Origin: Amycolatopsis marina
Lineage (GTDB): Bacteria > Actinomycetota > Actinomycetes > Mycobacteriales > Pseudonocardiaceae
Direction of reading: 5' to 3'
Length of the DNA: 64,000 nucleotides
Assembly (NCBI RefSeq): GCF_900111885.1
Contig: NZ_FOKG01000009.1
Span: forward strand, 62,001 to 126,000
This document shows, in pieces, positions 9,178-18,582 of this stretch. The notes under the pieces were generated by a model. That model did not search any database. It was given only the letters and a program-made list of their open reading frames with translations, and was not told the DNA's origin. Position 1 is the first letter of the stretch. Each line of letters starts with the position of its first letter. Position numbers and translations under genes: made by a program.

Positions 9178-10853
9178 GTTCACTGACTACTCCCACGAAG
9201 GGGACCGGCTTCGCGGAGAAAGCCGCGGCCGAGGCCGCGACGAACGCGGACCAGCGGTACCGCCTCGCCAAGGGCATGCGGCACCAGATGAACAAGGTGT
9301 TCCCGAACCACTGGTCGTTCCTGCTCGGTGAGATCGCGCTCTACAGCTTCATCATCGTGATCCTGTCGGGCGTGTACCTGACGTTGTTCTTCGACCCCTC
9401 GATGGAGGAGGTCATCTACAACGGCCCGTACCCGAACCTGCAGGGCATCGAGATGTCGCGGGCGCTGGAAAGCACCCTGGAGATCTCCTTCGAGGTCCGC
9501 GGCGGACTGTTCATCCGGCAGCTGCACCACTGGGGCGCGCTGATCTTCGTGGCCGCGATGATGGTGCACATGTTCCGGATCTTCTTCACCGGAGCATTCC
9601 GCCGCCCGCGTGAGGCGAACTGGGTAATCGGTGCGCTGCTGCTGATCCTGGGTATGTTCGAGGGCTTCTTCGGCTACTCGCTGCCGGACGACCTGCTCTC
9701 CGGTACCGGCATCCGCGCGACGCTGTCGGGCATCGTGCTCTCGGTGCCGGTGATGGGCACCTGGGTCCACTGGGCGCTGTTCGGCGGTGAGTTCCCTGGC
9801 ACGGAAATCATCCCCCGGCTCTACACGCTGCATATCCTGCTGATCCCGGGCATCATGATCGCGTTGCTCGCGGTCCACCTCGGGTTGGTGTGGTACCAGA
9901 AGCACACCCAGTTCCCCGGCGTGCGCCGCAAGGAGACCAACGTCGTCGGCGTGCGCATCATGCCGGTCTTCGCGCTCAAGGGCGGTGCGTTCTTCGCGCT
10001 GGTCACCGGGTTCACCGCGCTCATGTCGGGCATCTTCCAGATCAACGCCGTCTGGAACATCGGGCCGTACAACCCGTCACAGGTGTCCGCGGGATCCCAG
10101 CCGGACTGGTACATGGCCTGGGCGGACGGCATGCTCCGGATCTGGCCTGCCTGGGAGTTGTACCTGGGCAACTACACGATTCCGCCGGTGTTCTTCATCG
10201 GCGCGCTGGGCATGCCGATCCTGCTGGGACTGTTACTGGCGTATCCGTGGATCGAACGCAAGCTGTCCAAGGACACCGCGCATCACAACCTGCTGCAACG
10301 GCCGAGGGACTCGCCGGTCCGGACCAGCATCGGTGTGATGGCGATCAGCTTCTTCATGATCATCGAGATGTCCGGCTTCAACGACATCATCGCGTTCGCC
10401 TTCGACATCTCGCTGAACGCGACGACATGGGCTGGTCGTATCGGTGTCCTGCTCGTGCCGCCGCTGGCGTACTTCATCACCTACCGGATCTGCATCGGTC
10501 TGCAACGCGCGGATCACGAGGTTCTGGAACACGGGGTGGAGACCGGCATCATCAAGCGCCTGCCGCACGGTGAGTTCATCGAGATCCACCAGCCGCTCGG
10601 GCCGGTGGACGAGCACGGTCACCCGCTGCCACTGGAGTACCAGGGCGCACCGGTGCCGAAGAAGATGAACAAGCTCGGTTCGGCTGGCAAGCCGGTTGCC
10701 GGTGGTCTGTGGTCCCCGGACCCGATCGAGGAGAGCAGGGCGCTGGAGGCCGCACAGGGCAACGGCCACGGCAATGGCAACACCGCCGTGGAAAGCCCCG
10801 GCGGGGACGAGCCGGACCAGGTCACGACGGGACGCAACAACCCCGAGGTCTGA
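9174..10853 (+). CDS. qcrB: Cytochrome b subunit of the bc1 complex
   Basis: Membrane diheme cytochrome b that oxidises menaquinol. It shows the eight-helix core with heme-b histidine regions ([21 protein letters not shown] and [24 protein letters not shown]), the WIERK region, and a ~120-residue hydrophilic C-terminal extension typical of actinobacteria. The ATG at 9174 overlaps qcrA's stop. It is the last gene of the operon, and a strong hairpin follows 23 bp after the stop. QcrB is the known target of imidazopyridine inhibitors in mycobacteria (family knowledge). Confidence 0.96.
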   Translation: MSSLTTPTKGTGFAEKAAAEAATNADQRYRLAKGMRHQMNKVFPNHWSFLLGEIALYSFIIVILSGVYLTLFFDPSMEEVIYNGPYPNLQGIEMSRALESTLEISFEVRGGLFIRQLHHWGALIFVAAMMVHMFRIFFTGAFRRPREANWVIGALLLILGMFEGFFGYSLPDDLLSGTGIRATLSGIVLSVPVMGTWVHWALFGGEFPGTEIIPRLYTLHILLIPGIMIALLAVHLGLVWYQKHTQFPGVRRKETNVVGVRIMPVFALKGGAFFALVTGFTALMSGIFQINAVWNIGPYNPSQVSAGSQPDWYMAWADGMLRIWPAWELYLGNYTIPPVFFIGALGMPILLGLLLAYPWIERKLSKDTAHHNLLQRPRDSPVRTSIGVMAISFFMIIEMSGFNDIIAFAFDISLNATTWAGRIGVLLVPPLAYFITYRICIGLQRADHEVLEHGVETGIIKRLPHGEFIEIHQPLGPVDEHGHPLPLEYQGAPVPKKMNKLGSAGKPVAGGLWSPDPIEESRALEAAQGNGHGNGNTAVESPGGDEPDQVTTGRNNPEV

Positions 10854-10876
10854 CCCGGACGGACGACACCAACGAC

Positions 10877-10914
10877 GAGGGGCCGCACTCAGTTCACACT
10901 GAGTGCGGCCCCTC
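10877..10914 (+). terminator. 16-bp perfect hairpin after qcrB
   Basis: Arms at 10877-10892 and 10899-10914 are exactly complementary (GAGGGGCCGCACTCAG) around a six-base loop. There is no U-tract, which is usual for high-GC terminators. It closes the respiratory operon and may also stop transcripts coming from the other side. Confidence 0.85.
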
Positions 10915-10915
10915 C

Positions 10916-10939
10916 TCGCACTTTCCCGGAAAAGTGCGA
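10916..10939. repeat. GCACTTT palindrome, copy 1
   Basis: Nine-base arms TCGCACTTT (10916-10924) and AAAGTGCGA (10931-10939) flank six bases. The same GCACTTTCC...GGAAAGTGC core recurs ~60 bp downstream, so this looks like a repeated element rather than a one-off terminator. Confidence 0.6.
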
Positions 10940-10976
10940 TTGGGTAAGCCCGTGACCTGGAGCCGGAAGCTTCAGG

Positions 10977-11004
10977 CCGCGCACTTTCCCAGGAAAGTGC
11001 GCGG
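10977..11004. repeat. GCACTTT palindrome, copy 2
   Basis: Arms CCGCGCACTTTCC (10977-10989) and its exact complement (10992-11004) around only two bases, giving a 28-bp near-continuous palindrome. It lies eight bases beyond the stop of the convergent Lrp-domain gene and could terminate it. Confidence 0.6.
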
Positions 11005-11011
11005 TATGGGG

Positions 11012-11296
11012 TCAGTCGCCGTCAGCGCCGATGTCGAAGGCCGTTTCGGTGTCGGCGCGGGAGTACGAGCGGAACGCGATGTGGGTGTCGGTGTCCACCA
11101 CGCCCTGCACCTTGCCGATCTTTGCCGGAATCAGGTCGGCGAGATCCTCGTGTGCGGTGACCCGGACGATGGCCACAAGGTCGACGTCACCCGCGCAGGA
11201 GTACACCTCGGACACTCCGCCGATGTCCGCGATCGCCTGCGCGGTCTCGGGGATTCGGTCCGCCTCGGCGTGGATCATCACGATCGCGGTGATCAA
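11012..11296 (-). CDS. Lrp/AsnC ligand-binding (RAM) domain protein without a DNA-binding domain
   Basis: A 94-residue protein consisting only of the RAM / AsnC effector-binding fold (AIVMIHAEADRIPETAQAIADI ... GDVDLVAIVRVTAHEDLADLI ... VVDTDTHIAFRSYS). No helix-turn-helix precedes it. The start is TTG at 11296, chosen because AGGAGG lies seven bases upstream on this strand; no ATG or GTG fits. Such stand-alone domains may sense amino acids or partner full-length Lrp proteins. It is convergent with qcrB. Confidence 0.82.
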   Translation of the reverse strand: MITAIVMIHAEADRIPETAQAIADIGGVSEVYSCAGDVDLVAIVRVTAHEDLADLIPAKIGKVQGVVDTDTHIAFRSYSRADTETAFDIGADGD

Positions 11297-11405
11297 CGGT
11301 GTTCCTCCTAGCACTGCATGGACTGCTCGACGAGCCTGATCGTATCCCGCAGCGGAGGACGGTGTGCCCGCAAGTACCACCGAGTAAGATCGACAACGGC
11401 GGTGA

Positions 11406-13130
11406 CTACACCCCGACAGGACGTTCCAGACCGGTCGCCGCCGACACGCGCTCGAGCCAGCTCTGCCAGCCCGCGGCACCCCGCGCCGGCTCGGCCCAGG
11501 GGTGCGTGGTGCGGACCAGCCGGACACCAGGACGGGTGAGCCAGCGCAGCAGCAGGCCGACCTCCTCGGCGCCCGCACCGTACAACGGGCCCACTCCCGG
11601 GAGCACTGTCTCGGCCGAGGCGACCAGAGCCTCCACCACGGGCATCGGCGGAACGCCCCTGCGCGCCACTCCGGCAGAGGCGAGCCTGCCGTGCCGGATC
11701 ACCGCGAACTCCCAGCCGCCGTTGCCGTCCGGTGCGGCCGCCACCAGTTCGGTTATCCGGGCGAGCGCGGAGAGGCGGTGTGCCCTGCCCACGGACCGGA
11801 CCAACGCGGCCAGCTCGTCCCGCCGCCGAGCGGCCTGCTCGAAGTGCTCGCCCGCTGCCAGGTCGTCGAGATGCGTCAGCGCTGAGCGCAGCGGAGCACT
11901 ACCGTGCCCGGCGAAAAGATCATCGACCGACACGACCGCGGGCCGGTAGGCCGCCACACTCTGCCGCCCGGCACACGGGGCGCCACACCGGCCGAGGTCG
12001 GCGAGCGCGCAGGGCGCGGCCGAACCGCCCTGTGCGGGGATGCGATCCGTGCACGTGCGTAGCCCGGCCGCGCCCGCCAGCGTGTCCGCCGCGGCCTTGG
12101 CGGCCGCCTGCGTGCGAAACGGCCCCAGCGTCCCGTCCCTCGGCGTGCGCACGACGGACAGCCGGGGGAACGCCTCCTCGGTCAACGCGATCCACCATGC
12201 GTTACGGGGGTTCTTCGAACGCCGGTTGTACGCGGGCCGATGCGCCGCGAGCAGTCGCAGTTCCCGGATCTGCGCCTCCAGCGCGTGGGCGCACTCGATC
12301 CCGTCGACGCGGACCGCCAGTGCGACCATCTCCCTGATCCGGCCCCGGCTCTCCGAGCCGGTGAAGTACTGCCGGACTCTGCGCCGCAGGTTCGCCGCGG
12401 TACCGACGTAGAGCACCTCCTCGCCCGGACCGCGAAAGAGGTACACCCCGGGGGCGCCGGGCAGGTGTGCGGCGAGGCCGCGCTTGCGGCGCTGCGCGGG
12501 GGTGACCTCCGGCAGGTAGTCGAGTAGTTCCTCCAGCGAGTGCACCCCCACCGCGCCGACCCGCTCCAGCAGGGCGTGCAGCACGTGGACGGTGGCCCGT
12601 GCGTCCTCGAGGGCGCGGTGGTTGGGCGTGGTGGCCGAACCGAACAGGGCCGCGAGCGCGGACAGCCGGTAGCTGGGCGTGTCCTGGCGGGAGATCACCC
12701 TGCGCGCCAGCCGTACGGTGCAGACGACGGCCGGTCGCGGCCACGGGTAGCCGTGGACCTGGCAGGCGGCACGCATGAAGCCGGTGTCGAACCCGGCGTT
12801 GTGTGCGACGAGCACCGCGCCCGAGGCGAACTCCAGGAACGCCGGCAGCACCCGGTCCATCGTCGGAGCGTCGTAGACCATGGCCTGGGTGATGCCGGTC
12901 AGCTCGACGATCTGCGGCGGTATCGGTCTTCCGGGATCGACGAGCGTCGCGAACTCGCCGAGCACTTCTCCACCACGGACCTTGATCGCGCCGATCTCGG
13001 TCACGCCGTCCGAGCCGGGGCTGGTCCCCGTGGTTTCCAGGTCGAATACGACGAAGGTGGTGTCCCGCAAGGGAGTCCCCAACTCGTCGAACGTCAGCTG
13101 CCCCTGATCGAGCCGGCGTCCGTCATCCAT
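11406..13130 (-). CDS. DEDDh 3'-5' exonuclease fused to a UvrC-like GIY-YIG domain
   Basis: Residues ~20-190 are a DnaQ-type exonuclease: the FDLETTG, HNAGFD and HRALEDAR motifs supply the DEDDh residues. Residues ~220-300 are a GIY-YIG nuclease like the N-terminus of UvrC (GVYLFRGPGEEVLYVGTAANLRRRVRQYF). The C-terminal ~250 residues contain a UvrC-like Cys-bearing region (CALADLGRCGAPCAG). This 574-residue architecture is conserved in actinobacteria (Rv2191 in M. tuberculosis) and is probably a DNA-repair nuclease that bypasses or supplements UvrABC. ATG start at 13130; divergent from the NYN gene. Confidence 0.9.
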   Translation of the reverse strand: MDDGRRLDQGQLTFDELGTPLRDTTFVVFDLETTGTSPGSDGVTEIGAIKVRGGEVLGEFATLVDPGRPIPPQIVELTGITQAMVYDAPTMDRVLPAFLEFASGAVLVAHNAGFDTGFMRAACQVHGYPWPRPAVVCTVRLARRVISRQDTPSYRLSALAALFGSATTPNHRALEDARATVHVLHALLERVGAVGVHSLEELLDYLPEVTPAQRRKRGLAAHLPGAPGVYLFRGPGEEVLYVGTAANLRRRVRQYFTGSESRGRIREMVALAVRVDGIECAHALEAQIRELRLLAAHRPAYNRRSKNPRNAWWIALTEEAFPRLSVVRTPRDGTLGPFRTQAAAKAAADTLAGAAGLRTCTDRIPAQGGSAAPCALADLGRCGAPCAGRQSVAAYRPAVVSVDDLFAGHGSAPLRSALTHLDDLAAGEHFEQAARRRDELAALVRSVGRAHRLSALARITELVAAAPDGNGGWEFAVIRHGRLASAGVARRGVPPMPVVEALVASAETVLPGVGPLYGAGAEEVGLLLRWLTRPGVRLVRTTHPWAEPARGAAGWQSWLERVSAATGLERPVGV

Positions 13131-13222
13131 GATCGCGAACCCTATGGACGGCCACCGACAATTCAGGGTGGGCGCGTCCGCACAGTGCGCGGCATTGGTG
13201 ACGTGGGGACTACCCTGAATGG

Positions 13223-14662
13223 ATGCTGCCGTCGGTGAACCCCGAACGGCCCGGGGACATCACCTTCGGGCCGCCACCGGCAGCTGCGCCGATTCCAGCC
13301 GCTGACCAGCCGGAACAGTCCGAAAAGTCCGGTCAGTCCGGCGAGCCGGGTGAGCGCGGACAGGGCAGCGCGGACTCGTCCGCGGACTGGCTGGCGCTGC
13401 CGGACGCGGTCCGGGACCGGATAGCCGAACTCGCCGCGTCGGCGCTGGGCAAACTTCCCCCGGCCGACGTGCCCCGCCAGCTTCGGCCGGTGGCGCGGTT
13501 CGCGCCGGCGAAACGCGCGAAGCTGGGCGCGGTGCCGCTGTTGACCTCGCTCGGGGACACCCCGCGGTTTCGCACCGCGGTCCTGGAGTGGCTGCGCGAG
13601 CACCGCCAGGACGCGCTCGACCCCAACGCGGAGGACACCGTGGCGGCCGCGGCCGCGGCCGTGCTGCTCGGCGAGTCCAGTGCCGCGTCCCGGGTGCGCC
13701 TCGTGGCGAAGAACGCCGAGGAGACCACGCTGCGTGCCGAGCGCGACGCGGCGATGGCCCGGGCACAGCGGCTGGAGGCCGAGGTCGCGCGGCTGCGGGA
13801 CGAACTGGACCGGGCGCACGCAGAGACCGAGCAGGCCCGCGGTGAGCGTGAGGCCGAGATCGACCGGCTGCGGGGCCGATTGCGGGAACAGGGTGTCGTC
13901 CTGCGTAAGGCCAAGGACGCCGCCGAGGCGGCTCGCGGCGAGGCGGAGCAGGCAGGACAGCAGCGGTCAGCCGAGATAGGGGACCTGACCGCACAACTGG
14001 AGCGGGAACGCCAGCGGGCCGCCACGGAACGAGCCAGGGCCGAGCGAGCCGTCGCCGATGCCGAAGTCGCCAGACAGTCCGCGCGAGAGGCACGGGAGGC
14101 CGACGAGGTGCGGCTCGCGCTGCTGGTGGACACGATCGAAGGCGCGGTCGGTGGCCTGCGCAGGGAGCTCTCGCTCGGTAGCAGAGGGCTTCGCCCTGCC
14201 GACACCGTCCGTGGCGCGAGTGCGGGCCCTGGGTCGGTCGGCCGTGTGCAGGATCCGGTCACCCTCGACCGGCTGTTCGCGCTGCCGAGTGTCCACCTGA
14301 TCGTCGACGGTTACAACGTCACGAAGACGGGCTACGCGGAGCTGGCGCTGGCCGACCAGCGCGAGCGGCTGATCCACCAGCTTGCGGCGCTGACGGCCCG
14401 CACCGGCGCCGAGGTGACCGTGGTGTTCGACGGTGCCGGTGTGGTCTCGGTGCCCGCGACCGCGCCCCGTGGCGTGCGGGTGCTGTTCTCCGACCCCGGA
14501 GTACTCGCCGACGACGTCATCAGGTCGCTCGTCGCCGCGGAGCCGGCTGGTCGTCCGGTCGTCGTGGCGACGTCGGACCGCGCGGTCGTGGACTCGGTCC
14601 GTGGAGACGGCGCCTATCCAGTCGCGTCGGCCGTGCTGCTCGCCCGGCTCGGCCGCGTGTAG
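13223..14662 (+). CDS. NYN-domain (YacP-like) RNase-family protein with coiled coil
   Basis: The C-terminal ~160 residues form a NYN/PIN-like nuclease fold: LIVDGYNVTKTGY, VTVVFDGAG and the acidic DDVIRSLV and ATSDRAVVDSV positions that would bind metal. Before it, residues ~170-310 form a long Arg/Glu/Ala-rich coiled coil, and the N-terminus is Pro-rich and disordered. YacP-type proteins are ribosome-associated endoribonucleases in Bacillus; the long coiled coil is the actinobacterial version. 479 residues from the ATG at 13223. Target RNA unknown. Confidence 0.85.
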   Translation: MLPSVNPERPGDITFGPPPAAAPIPAADQPEQSEKSGQSGEPGERGQGSADSSADWLALPDAVRDRIAELAASALGKLPPADVPRQLRPVARFAPAKRAKLGAVPLLTSLGDTPRFRTAVLEWLREHRQDALDPNAEDTVAAAAAAVLLGESSAASRVRLVAKNAEETTLRAERDAAMARAQRLEAEVARLRDELDRAHAETEQARGEREAEIDRLRGRLREQGVVLRKAKDAAEAARGEAEQAGQQRSAEIGDLTAQLERERQRAATERARAERAVADAEVARQSAREAREADEVRLALLVDTIEGAVGGLRRELSLGSRGLRPADTVRGASAGPGSVGRVQDPVTLDRLFALPSVHLIVDGYNVTKTGYAELALADQRERLIHQLAALTARTGAEVTVVFDGAGVVSVPATAPRGVRVLFSDPGVLADDVIRSLVAAEPAGRPVVVATSDRAVVDSVRGDGAYPVASAVLLARLGRV

Positions 14663-14714
14663 ATATCTTCACCCTTCTGATTACAGGGGGTAGCTCTCTC
14701 CCGGCTAGGTACGT

Positions 14715-14739
14715 CGTGTATACATGACACGTATACACG
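14715..14739. promoter_or_regulatory. Probable PadR operator (9-bp inverted repeat)
   Basis: CGTGTATAC and GTATACACG are exact inverted arms around seven bases, ending 50 bp before the padR start. PadR regulators commonly bind ATAC/GTAT-rich palindromes over their own promoters, so autoregulation of this operon is likely (inference). The site is absent upstream of the truncated second padR copy. Confidence 0.6.
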
Positions 14740-14788
14740 GAAGGCCTAGTTGAGCCTCGCCGGAAGCTTCATGAGAGAGGACGACGCA

Positions 14789-15316
14789 ATGTCGGTGTCC
14801 CACACACTGCTGGGACTGCTCGAACCCGGCCCGCGCCATGGTTACGACCTGAAACGGGCCTACGACGAGCAGTTCGGGCAGAGTAAACCCCTCGCCTACG
14901 GGCAGGTGTATTCCACCCTGTCGCGGCTGTTGCGCAACGGCATGGTCGAGGTCGCGGGCGTGGAACAGGGCGAAGGCCCGGAGCGCAAGCGGTACACGAT
15001 CACCGACGCGGGCATCACCGACATCGAGACGTGGCTGTCGACGCCGGAGAGCCCCGAGCCGTACCTGCAGAACACGCTGTACACCAAGGTCGTACTGGCA
15101 CTGCTCTCCGGTCGTAGGGCCGGTGACGTGCTCGACGCGCAGCGCGCCGAGCACCTGAGTCTCATGCGAAAGCTGACTCGCCGGAAGAACGAGGGCGACC
15201 TCGCCGACCGGCTCATCTGTGATCACGCACTGTTCCATCTGGAGGCCGACCTGCGGTGGCTGGAACTGACCACCGCCAGGTTGGACGAACTAGCAAAGGC
15301 GGTTGTTCATGACTGA
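14789..15316 (+). CDS. PadR-family transcriptional regulator
   Basis: Residues ~1-80 are the winged helix of PadR (LLGLLEPGPRHGYDLKRAYDEQF ... YGQVYSTLSRLLRNGMVE), followed by a helical dimerisation domain of the Vir_act_alpha_C type. The ATG at 14789 has GAGAGG eight bases upstream; in-frame codons at 14750 and 14771 are less likely because the duplicated copy downstream conserves exactly this start context. The stop overlaps the ATPase start by eight bases. It is expected to repress the ABC exporter until a substrate binds. Confidence 0.9.
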   Translation: MSVSHTLLGLLEPGPRHGYDLKRAYDEQFGQSKPLAYGQVYSTLSRLLRNGMVEVAGVEQGEGPERKRYTITDAGITDIETWLSTPESPEPYLQNTLYTKVVLALLSGRRAGDVLDAQRAEHLSLMRKLTRRKNEGDLADRLICDHALFHLEADLRWLELTTARLDELAKAVVHD

Positions 15317-15989
15317 GGCACTACTGACCGCGACCGCCCTGACGAAGGCGTTCGGACCGACCGTTGCGTTGCGGGAGGCCGATGCCGTCGTGTCTCGGGG
15401 TGAGGTGCTGGCGGTGATGGGTCCGTCCGGGTCGGGGAAGTCGACCTTGCTGCACTGTCTGGCTGGGATCGTGCGGCCTGATTCGGGCGCGATCGGTTAC
15501 GCGGGCAGGGATCTGCTGGGCATGTCCGACAGGGAACGCAGCGAGTTGCGGCGTACGGAGTTCGGGTTCGTGTTCCAGTTCGGGCAGCTGGTTCCGGAGC
15601 TGACCTGCTTGGAGAACGTCGCCCTTCCACTGCGCCTGTCCGGCATGAAGCGCAAGCCCGCGGAGAGCAAGGCCGTTGAGTGGCTGGACCGGCTCGAAGT
15701 CGGCGACGTGCGGGACAAGCGGCCGGGAGACGCATCCGGCGGTCAGGGGCAGCGCGTCGCAGTGGCTCGTGCGCTCGTGACCGGGCCTCGGGTCGTGTTC
15801 GCCGATGAGCCGACCGGTGCGCTCGACTCGCTCAACGGGGAGAAGGTGATGCAGCTGCTGACGACCGCGGCCAGGGACACCGATGCCGCGGTGGTGTTGG
15901 TGACGCACGAGGCCAGGGTCGCCGCGTACTCCGACCGGGAGATTGTCGTTCGCGACGGCAGGGTGAGTGAACATGAGTGGGTCGCATGA
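15309..15989 (+). CDS. ABC transporter ATPase (FtsE/MacB-like)
   Basis: Powers the adjacent FtsX-like permease. Walker A (GPSGSGKST), Q-loop (FVFQFGQLVPELT), signature (ASGGQGQRVAVARAL), Walker B (RVVFADEPTGALD) and H-loop (VLVTHE) are all intact. The ATG at 15309 overlaps padR; the last bases ATGA couple it to the permease. 226 residues. The family handles antimicrobial peptide efflux or envelope stress. The tandem copy of this gene has been deleted except for its final ~3 codons. Confidence 0.93.
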   Translation: MTEALLTATALTKAFGPTVALREADAVVSRGEVLAVMGPSGSGKSTLLHCLAGIVRPDSGAIGYAGRDLLGMSDRERSELRRTEFGFVFQFGQLVPELTCLENVALPLRLSGMKRKPAESKAVEWLDRLEVGDVRDKRPGDASGGQGQRVAVARALVTGPRVVFADEPTGALDSLNGEKVMQLLTTAARDTDAAVVLVTHEARVAAYSDREIVVRDGRVSEHEWVA

Positions 15990-18349
15990 GCCGGTCGCGT
16001 AAGTCGGCCGCCGGGCGCGGAAACCTCTTCGCGGACCTCGCACTGGGTCTCCGGCTGGCTGTCGGGGGCGGCCGGATCTCTGGTGCGATGCTGCTGCGGC
16101 TTGGGATGACCACGATCGGCATCGCGTTGGCGGTGGCGGTGCTGCTTCCCGCGGCGTCGGTAAGCAATGTGGTGAGCGAACGCGAGGCCCGCACAGCCGC
16201 GGTCCAGGCCGATGTCGCACCACGCTCCGATGTCGACCCACTGCTCGAGACGCCCTGGCAGATCCAGTTCCGGGACGACTACATCATGGCGAACGGTGTG
16301 GCCGCGTCCGGTCCGAATGCTCCGGTGCCGCCAGGGCTGGACCGCGTCCCCGACCCCGGCGAGATGTTCGTCTCGCCCGCGGTGTCGGAGTTGCTGGCGT
16401 CGCCGGACGGCGAGGGGCTTCGAGCCAGGCTGCCGGCGACGGAGGTCGGCGTCATCGGGAAGGCCGGCCTCGTCGATGCCGATGACCTGATCGTCTATAC
16501 CGGTTATCCGGTGGAGCGTTTGACGGCCGTAGAGGGAGTCGGTGAGGTGTACGGGTACGGCGCGGCCGAAGCGTCGTTCGGGCTGAGTGGTGCCACTCTC
16601 CTGACCGTCATCCCGATCGTCTCGGTGTTGCTGCTGCCGTTGTTGATCTTTGTCACCACTGCATCCAGGATGGGTGCGGCACAGCGGGACCGTCGGTTGG
16701 CCGCACTGCGGCTGATCGGCGTTGACGCCCGCCGGATCCGCCGCATCGCCGCGGCCGAGTCCTTGCTGGGAGCCGTCGCGGGTCTGTTGGTGGGCGGGCT
16801 CCTGTTCCTGCTGCTCCGGCCGTTGATCGGCAACCTGGACGTGTTCGGAATCGGGCTTTTCGGTGAGGACTTCGTCCCGTCGCCCGGGATGCTGTTGTTC
16901 ATCGTGCTGCTCGTGCCCGCCCTGGCTGTCGGTGCGGCGATGTTCGGTCTGCGCAGGACGATCGTGGAACCGCTCGGGGTGGTCCGGCACAGCAAACCGA
17001 CACGGCGGCGGATGTGGTGGCGCTGGTTGGTCGTCGGTACTGGTGCGCTGATGACACTGAGCACTCTCTTCGCCGAGCGGGGGACAAATGGTGAGGGCAT
17101 CGCCTACCTGCTCACGGCGGGCAGTGTCCTGGTGTTGATCGGAATCGCGGTGGTGTTGCCCTGGGCGGTGGAGAAGCTCGCCAGGGCCCTGCACGGCGGA
17201 CCCCCGTCGTGGCAGTTCGCCATTCGTCGGCTGCAACTTGACAGCGGGACGGCAAGTCGGGTGGTCTCCGGACTCGTCGTGGTACTGGCCGGCACCATCC
17301 TGATCCAGGTGATTATCGGTTCGGCCGAGGCCCGTGCGACGCCGCAGACCGTGACGAACCTGCCTTCCGTGGCGCCGGTCGAGGTGACGACACAGCCGGA
17401 GCACCTGGGAGAGGTCCAGCAGCGGCTGGAAGGGGTGGAAGGCGTAGACGGTGTATTCCCGATTCAGCGCGCCTACCTCATGAGCGATTCGGCCAGCGGT
17501 AGAGGTGCGATGCAGGTGGAGATCGCTGATTGTGCCGCGCTGAGGGTACGGGCCGAGATCGGTCCCTGCACCGACGGAGATGTCTTCGCGGTCGAATCCG
17601 CCGTTGCCGGCTCCGGGTCCTGGCAGGAAGACCGTGGGATCCGCTCCGGCCAGGTGTATTTCGAGTCGATCGAGGAAAATGGTTCCGTGTCCAGGATCCC
17701 GTGGACGTTCCCGGAGTCGGTGGTCACCGTTCCGGCGGAGAAGTCGATGGGCTACTACTCCAGCACGTTCCTGGTGACCCCTGGCGCCCTGGATGACATC
17801 ACACCACCGGACCTGTTGGGGACGGTCTACGTCAGCGGTTCGGGAAGCCCTGAGGCCCTCTCCGACAGGGTAGCGGCGGCGGTCGCTCCCTTGGCCTGGG
17901 AGGCAACCGTCTGGACCAACGAAACGCCGTCCCTCGCCAGGCAGGGTGACGAGGAGCTCGCGATGTTCCGCAGCATCCTGTTGGGCGCCTCGCTGTTCGT
18001 CCTCGCCGTGGCGGCGATGAGCCTGCTGATGCTGTCGGTGGAGCAGATCACCGAACGGCGGCGAGCACTGGCCGCGCTGTCCGCGTCCGGCGTGCCGATC
18101 TCGGTGCTGGCCAAGGCGTCGTTGTGGCAGACGGCGGTGCCCGTGCTGGTCGGCGTCACACTGGCGGTGGTGTCCGGGATCGCCCTCACCGCGCCGATTC
18201 TGCGACTCGCCGAAGTGTCCATGGTGCTCGACGCCGGTCTGATCGCTGTCCTGTCCGCGGCGGCGGTGGGCGCGGTCCTGCTGGTGACCCTGCTGACCAT
18301 GCCCTTGCTGCGGCAGGTGACGAAGCTGGACGGCCTCCGCGCCGAGTAG
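15986..18349 (+). CDS. FtsX-like ABC permease, first copy
   Basis: A 787-residue MacB/FtsX-type permease. A first helix lies at ~30-60, a large extracellular loop follows, then FtsX-type helices at ~195-300 with the conserved AAQRDRRLAALRLIGVDARRI cytoplasmic segment. A second extracellular domain (~430-650) precedes a C-terminal FtsX domain with the matching TERRRALAALSASGVPISV. Start ATG 15986 overlaps the ATPase stop by four bases. It is intact and strongly similar to the downstream copy at both ends; the second extracellular domain has diverged most. Probable exporter of a hydrophobic or peptide compound. Confidence 0.9.
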   Translation: MSRSRKSAAGRGNLFADLALGLRLAVGGGRISGAMLLRLGMTTIGIALAVAVLLPAASVSNVVSEREARTAAVQADVAPRSDVDPLLETPWQIQFRDDYIMANGVAASGPNAPVPPGLDRVPDPGEMFVSPAVSELLASPDGEGLRARLPATEVGVIGKAGLVDADDLIVYTGYPVERLTAVEGVGEVYGYGAAEASFGLSGATLLTVIPIVSVLLLPLLIFVTTASRMGAAQRDRRLAALRLIGVDARRIRRIAAAESLLGAVAGLLVGGLLFLLLRPLIGNLDVFGIGLFGEDFVPSPGMLLFIVLLVPALAVGAAMFGLRRTIVEPLGVVRHSKPTRRRMWWRWLVVGTGALMTLSTLFAERGTNGEGIAYLLTAGSVLVLIGIAVVLPWAVEKLARALHGGPPSWQFAIRRLQLDSGTASRVVSGLVVVLAGTILIQVIIGSAEARATPQTVTNLPSVAPVEVTTQPEHLGEVQQRLEGVEGVDGVFPIQRAYLMSDSASGRGAMQVEIADCAALRVRAEIGPCTDGDVFAVESAVAGSGSWQEDRGIRSGQVYFESIEENGSVSRIPWTFPESVVTVPAEKSMGYYSSTFLVTPGALDDITPPDLLGTVYVSGSGSPEALSDRVAAAVAPLAWEATVWTNETPSLARQGDEELAMFRSILLGASLFVLAVAAMSLLMLSVEQITERRRALAALSASGVPISVLAKASLWQTAVPVLVGVTLAVVSGIALTAPILRLAEVSMVLDAGLIAVLSAAAVGAVLLVTLLTMPLLRQVTKLDGLRAE

Positions 18350-18376
18350 GAACCGGACTGGTTGAGACGGAATTGG

Positions 18377-18422
18377 AACACACCCATCCAACCGGCCGTC
18401 GTGGCCGATCGGATGGGGTGTT
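18377..18422 (+). terminator. Hairpin between the two permease copies
   Basis: Arms AACACACCCATCC (18377-18389) and GGATGGGGTGTT (18411-18422) pair with one bulged A, and an inner CGGCC/GGCCG helix lies in the loop. The structure falls 28 bp after the first permease stop, so the second unit probably has separate or reduced transcription. Confidence 0.65.
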
Positions 18423-18498
18423 CTGCCTTGCCCGCCGCCCTGCCCTCGGCTGTTCGGTCAGGAGTGGCTCGGCAATCTTCGCAAGAGAGGACGATGTG

Positions 18499-18582
18499 AT
18501 GTCGGTGTCCGGCACTTTGCTGGGACTGCTCGAACTCGGCGCCCGCCGTGGTTACGACATGAAACGCGAGCGGGTCGCATGA
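18499..18582 (+). pseudogene. padR remnant fused to the last codons of the lost ATPase
   Basis: A 27-codon reading frame. Its first ~24 residues (MSVSGTLLGLLELGARRGYD...) match the N-terminus of the upstream PadR, and its final Arg-Val-Ala-stop matches the end of the ATPase (Trp-Val-Ala-stop). Its stop overlaps the next permease start exactly as in the intact operon. The GAGAGGACGA leader before the ATG is also conserved. This is best read as the scar of one deletion, within a duplicated operon, that removed most of padR and nearly all of the ATPase. Too short to be a working regulator. Confidence 0.85.
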
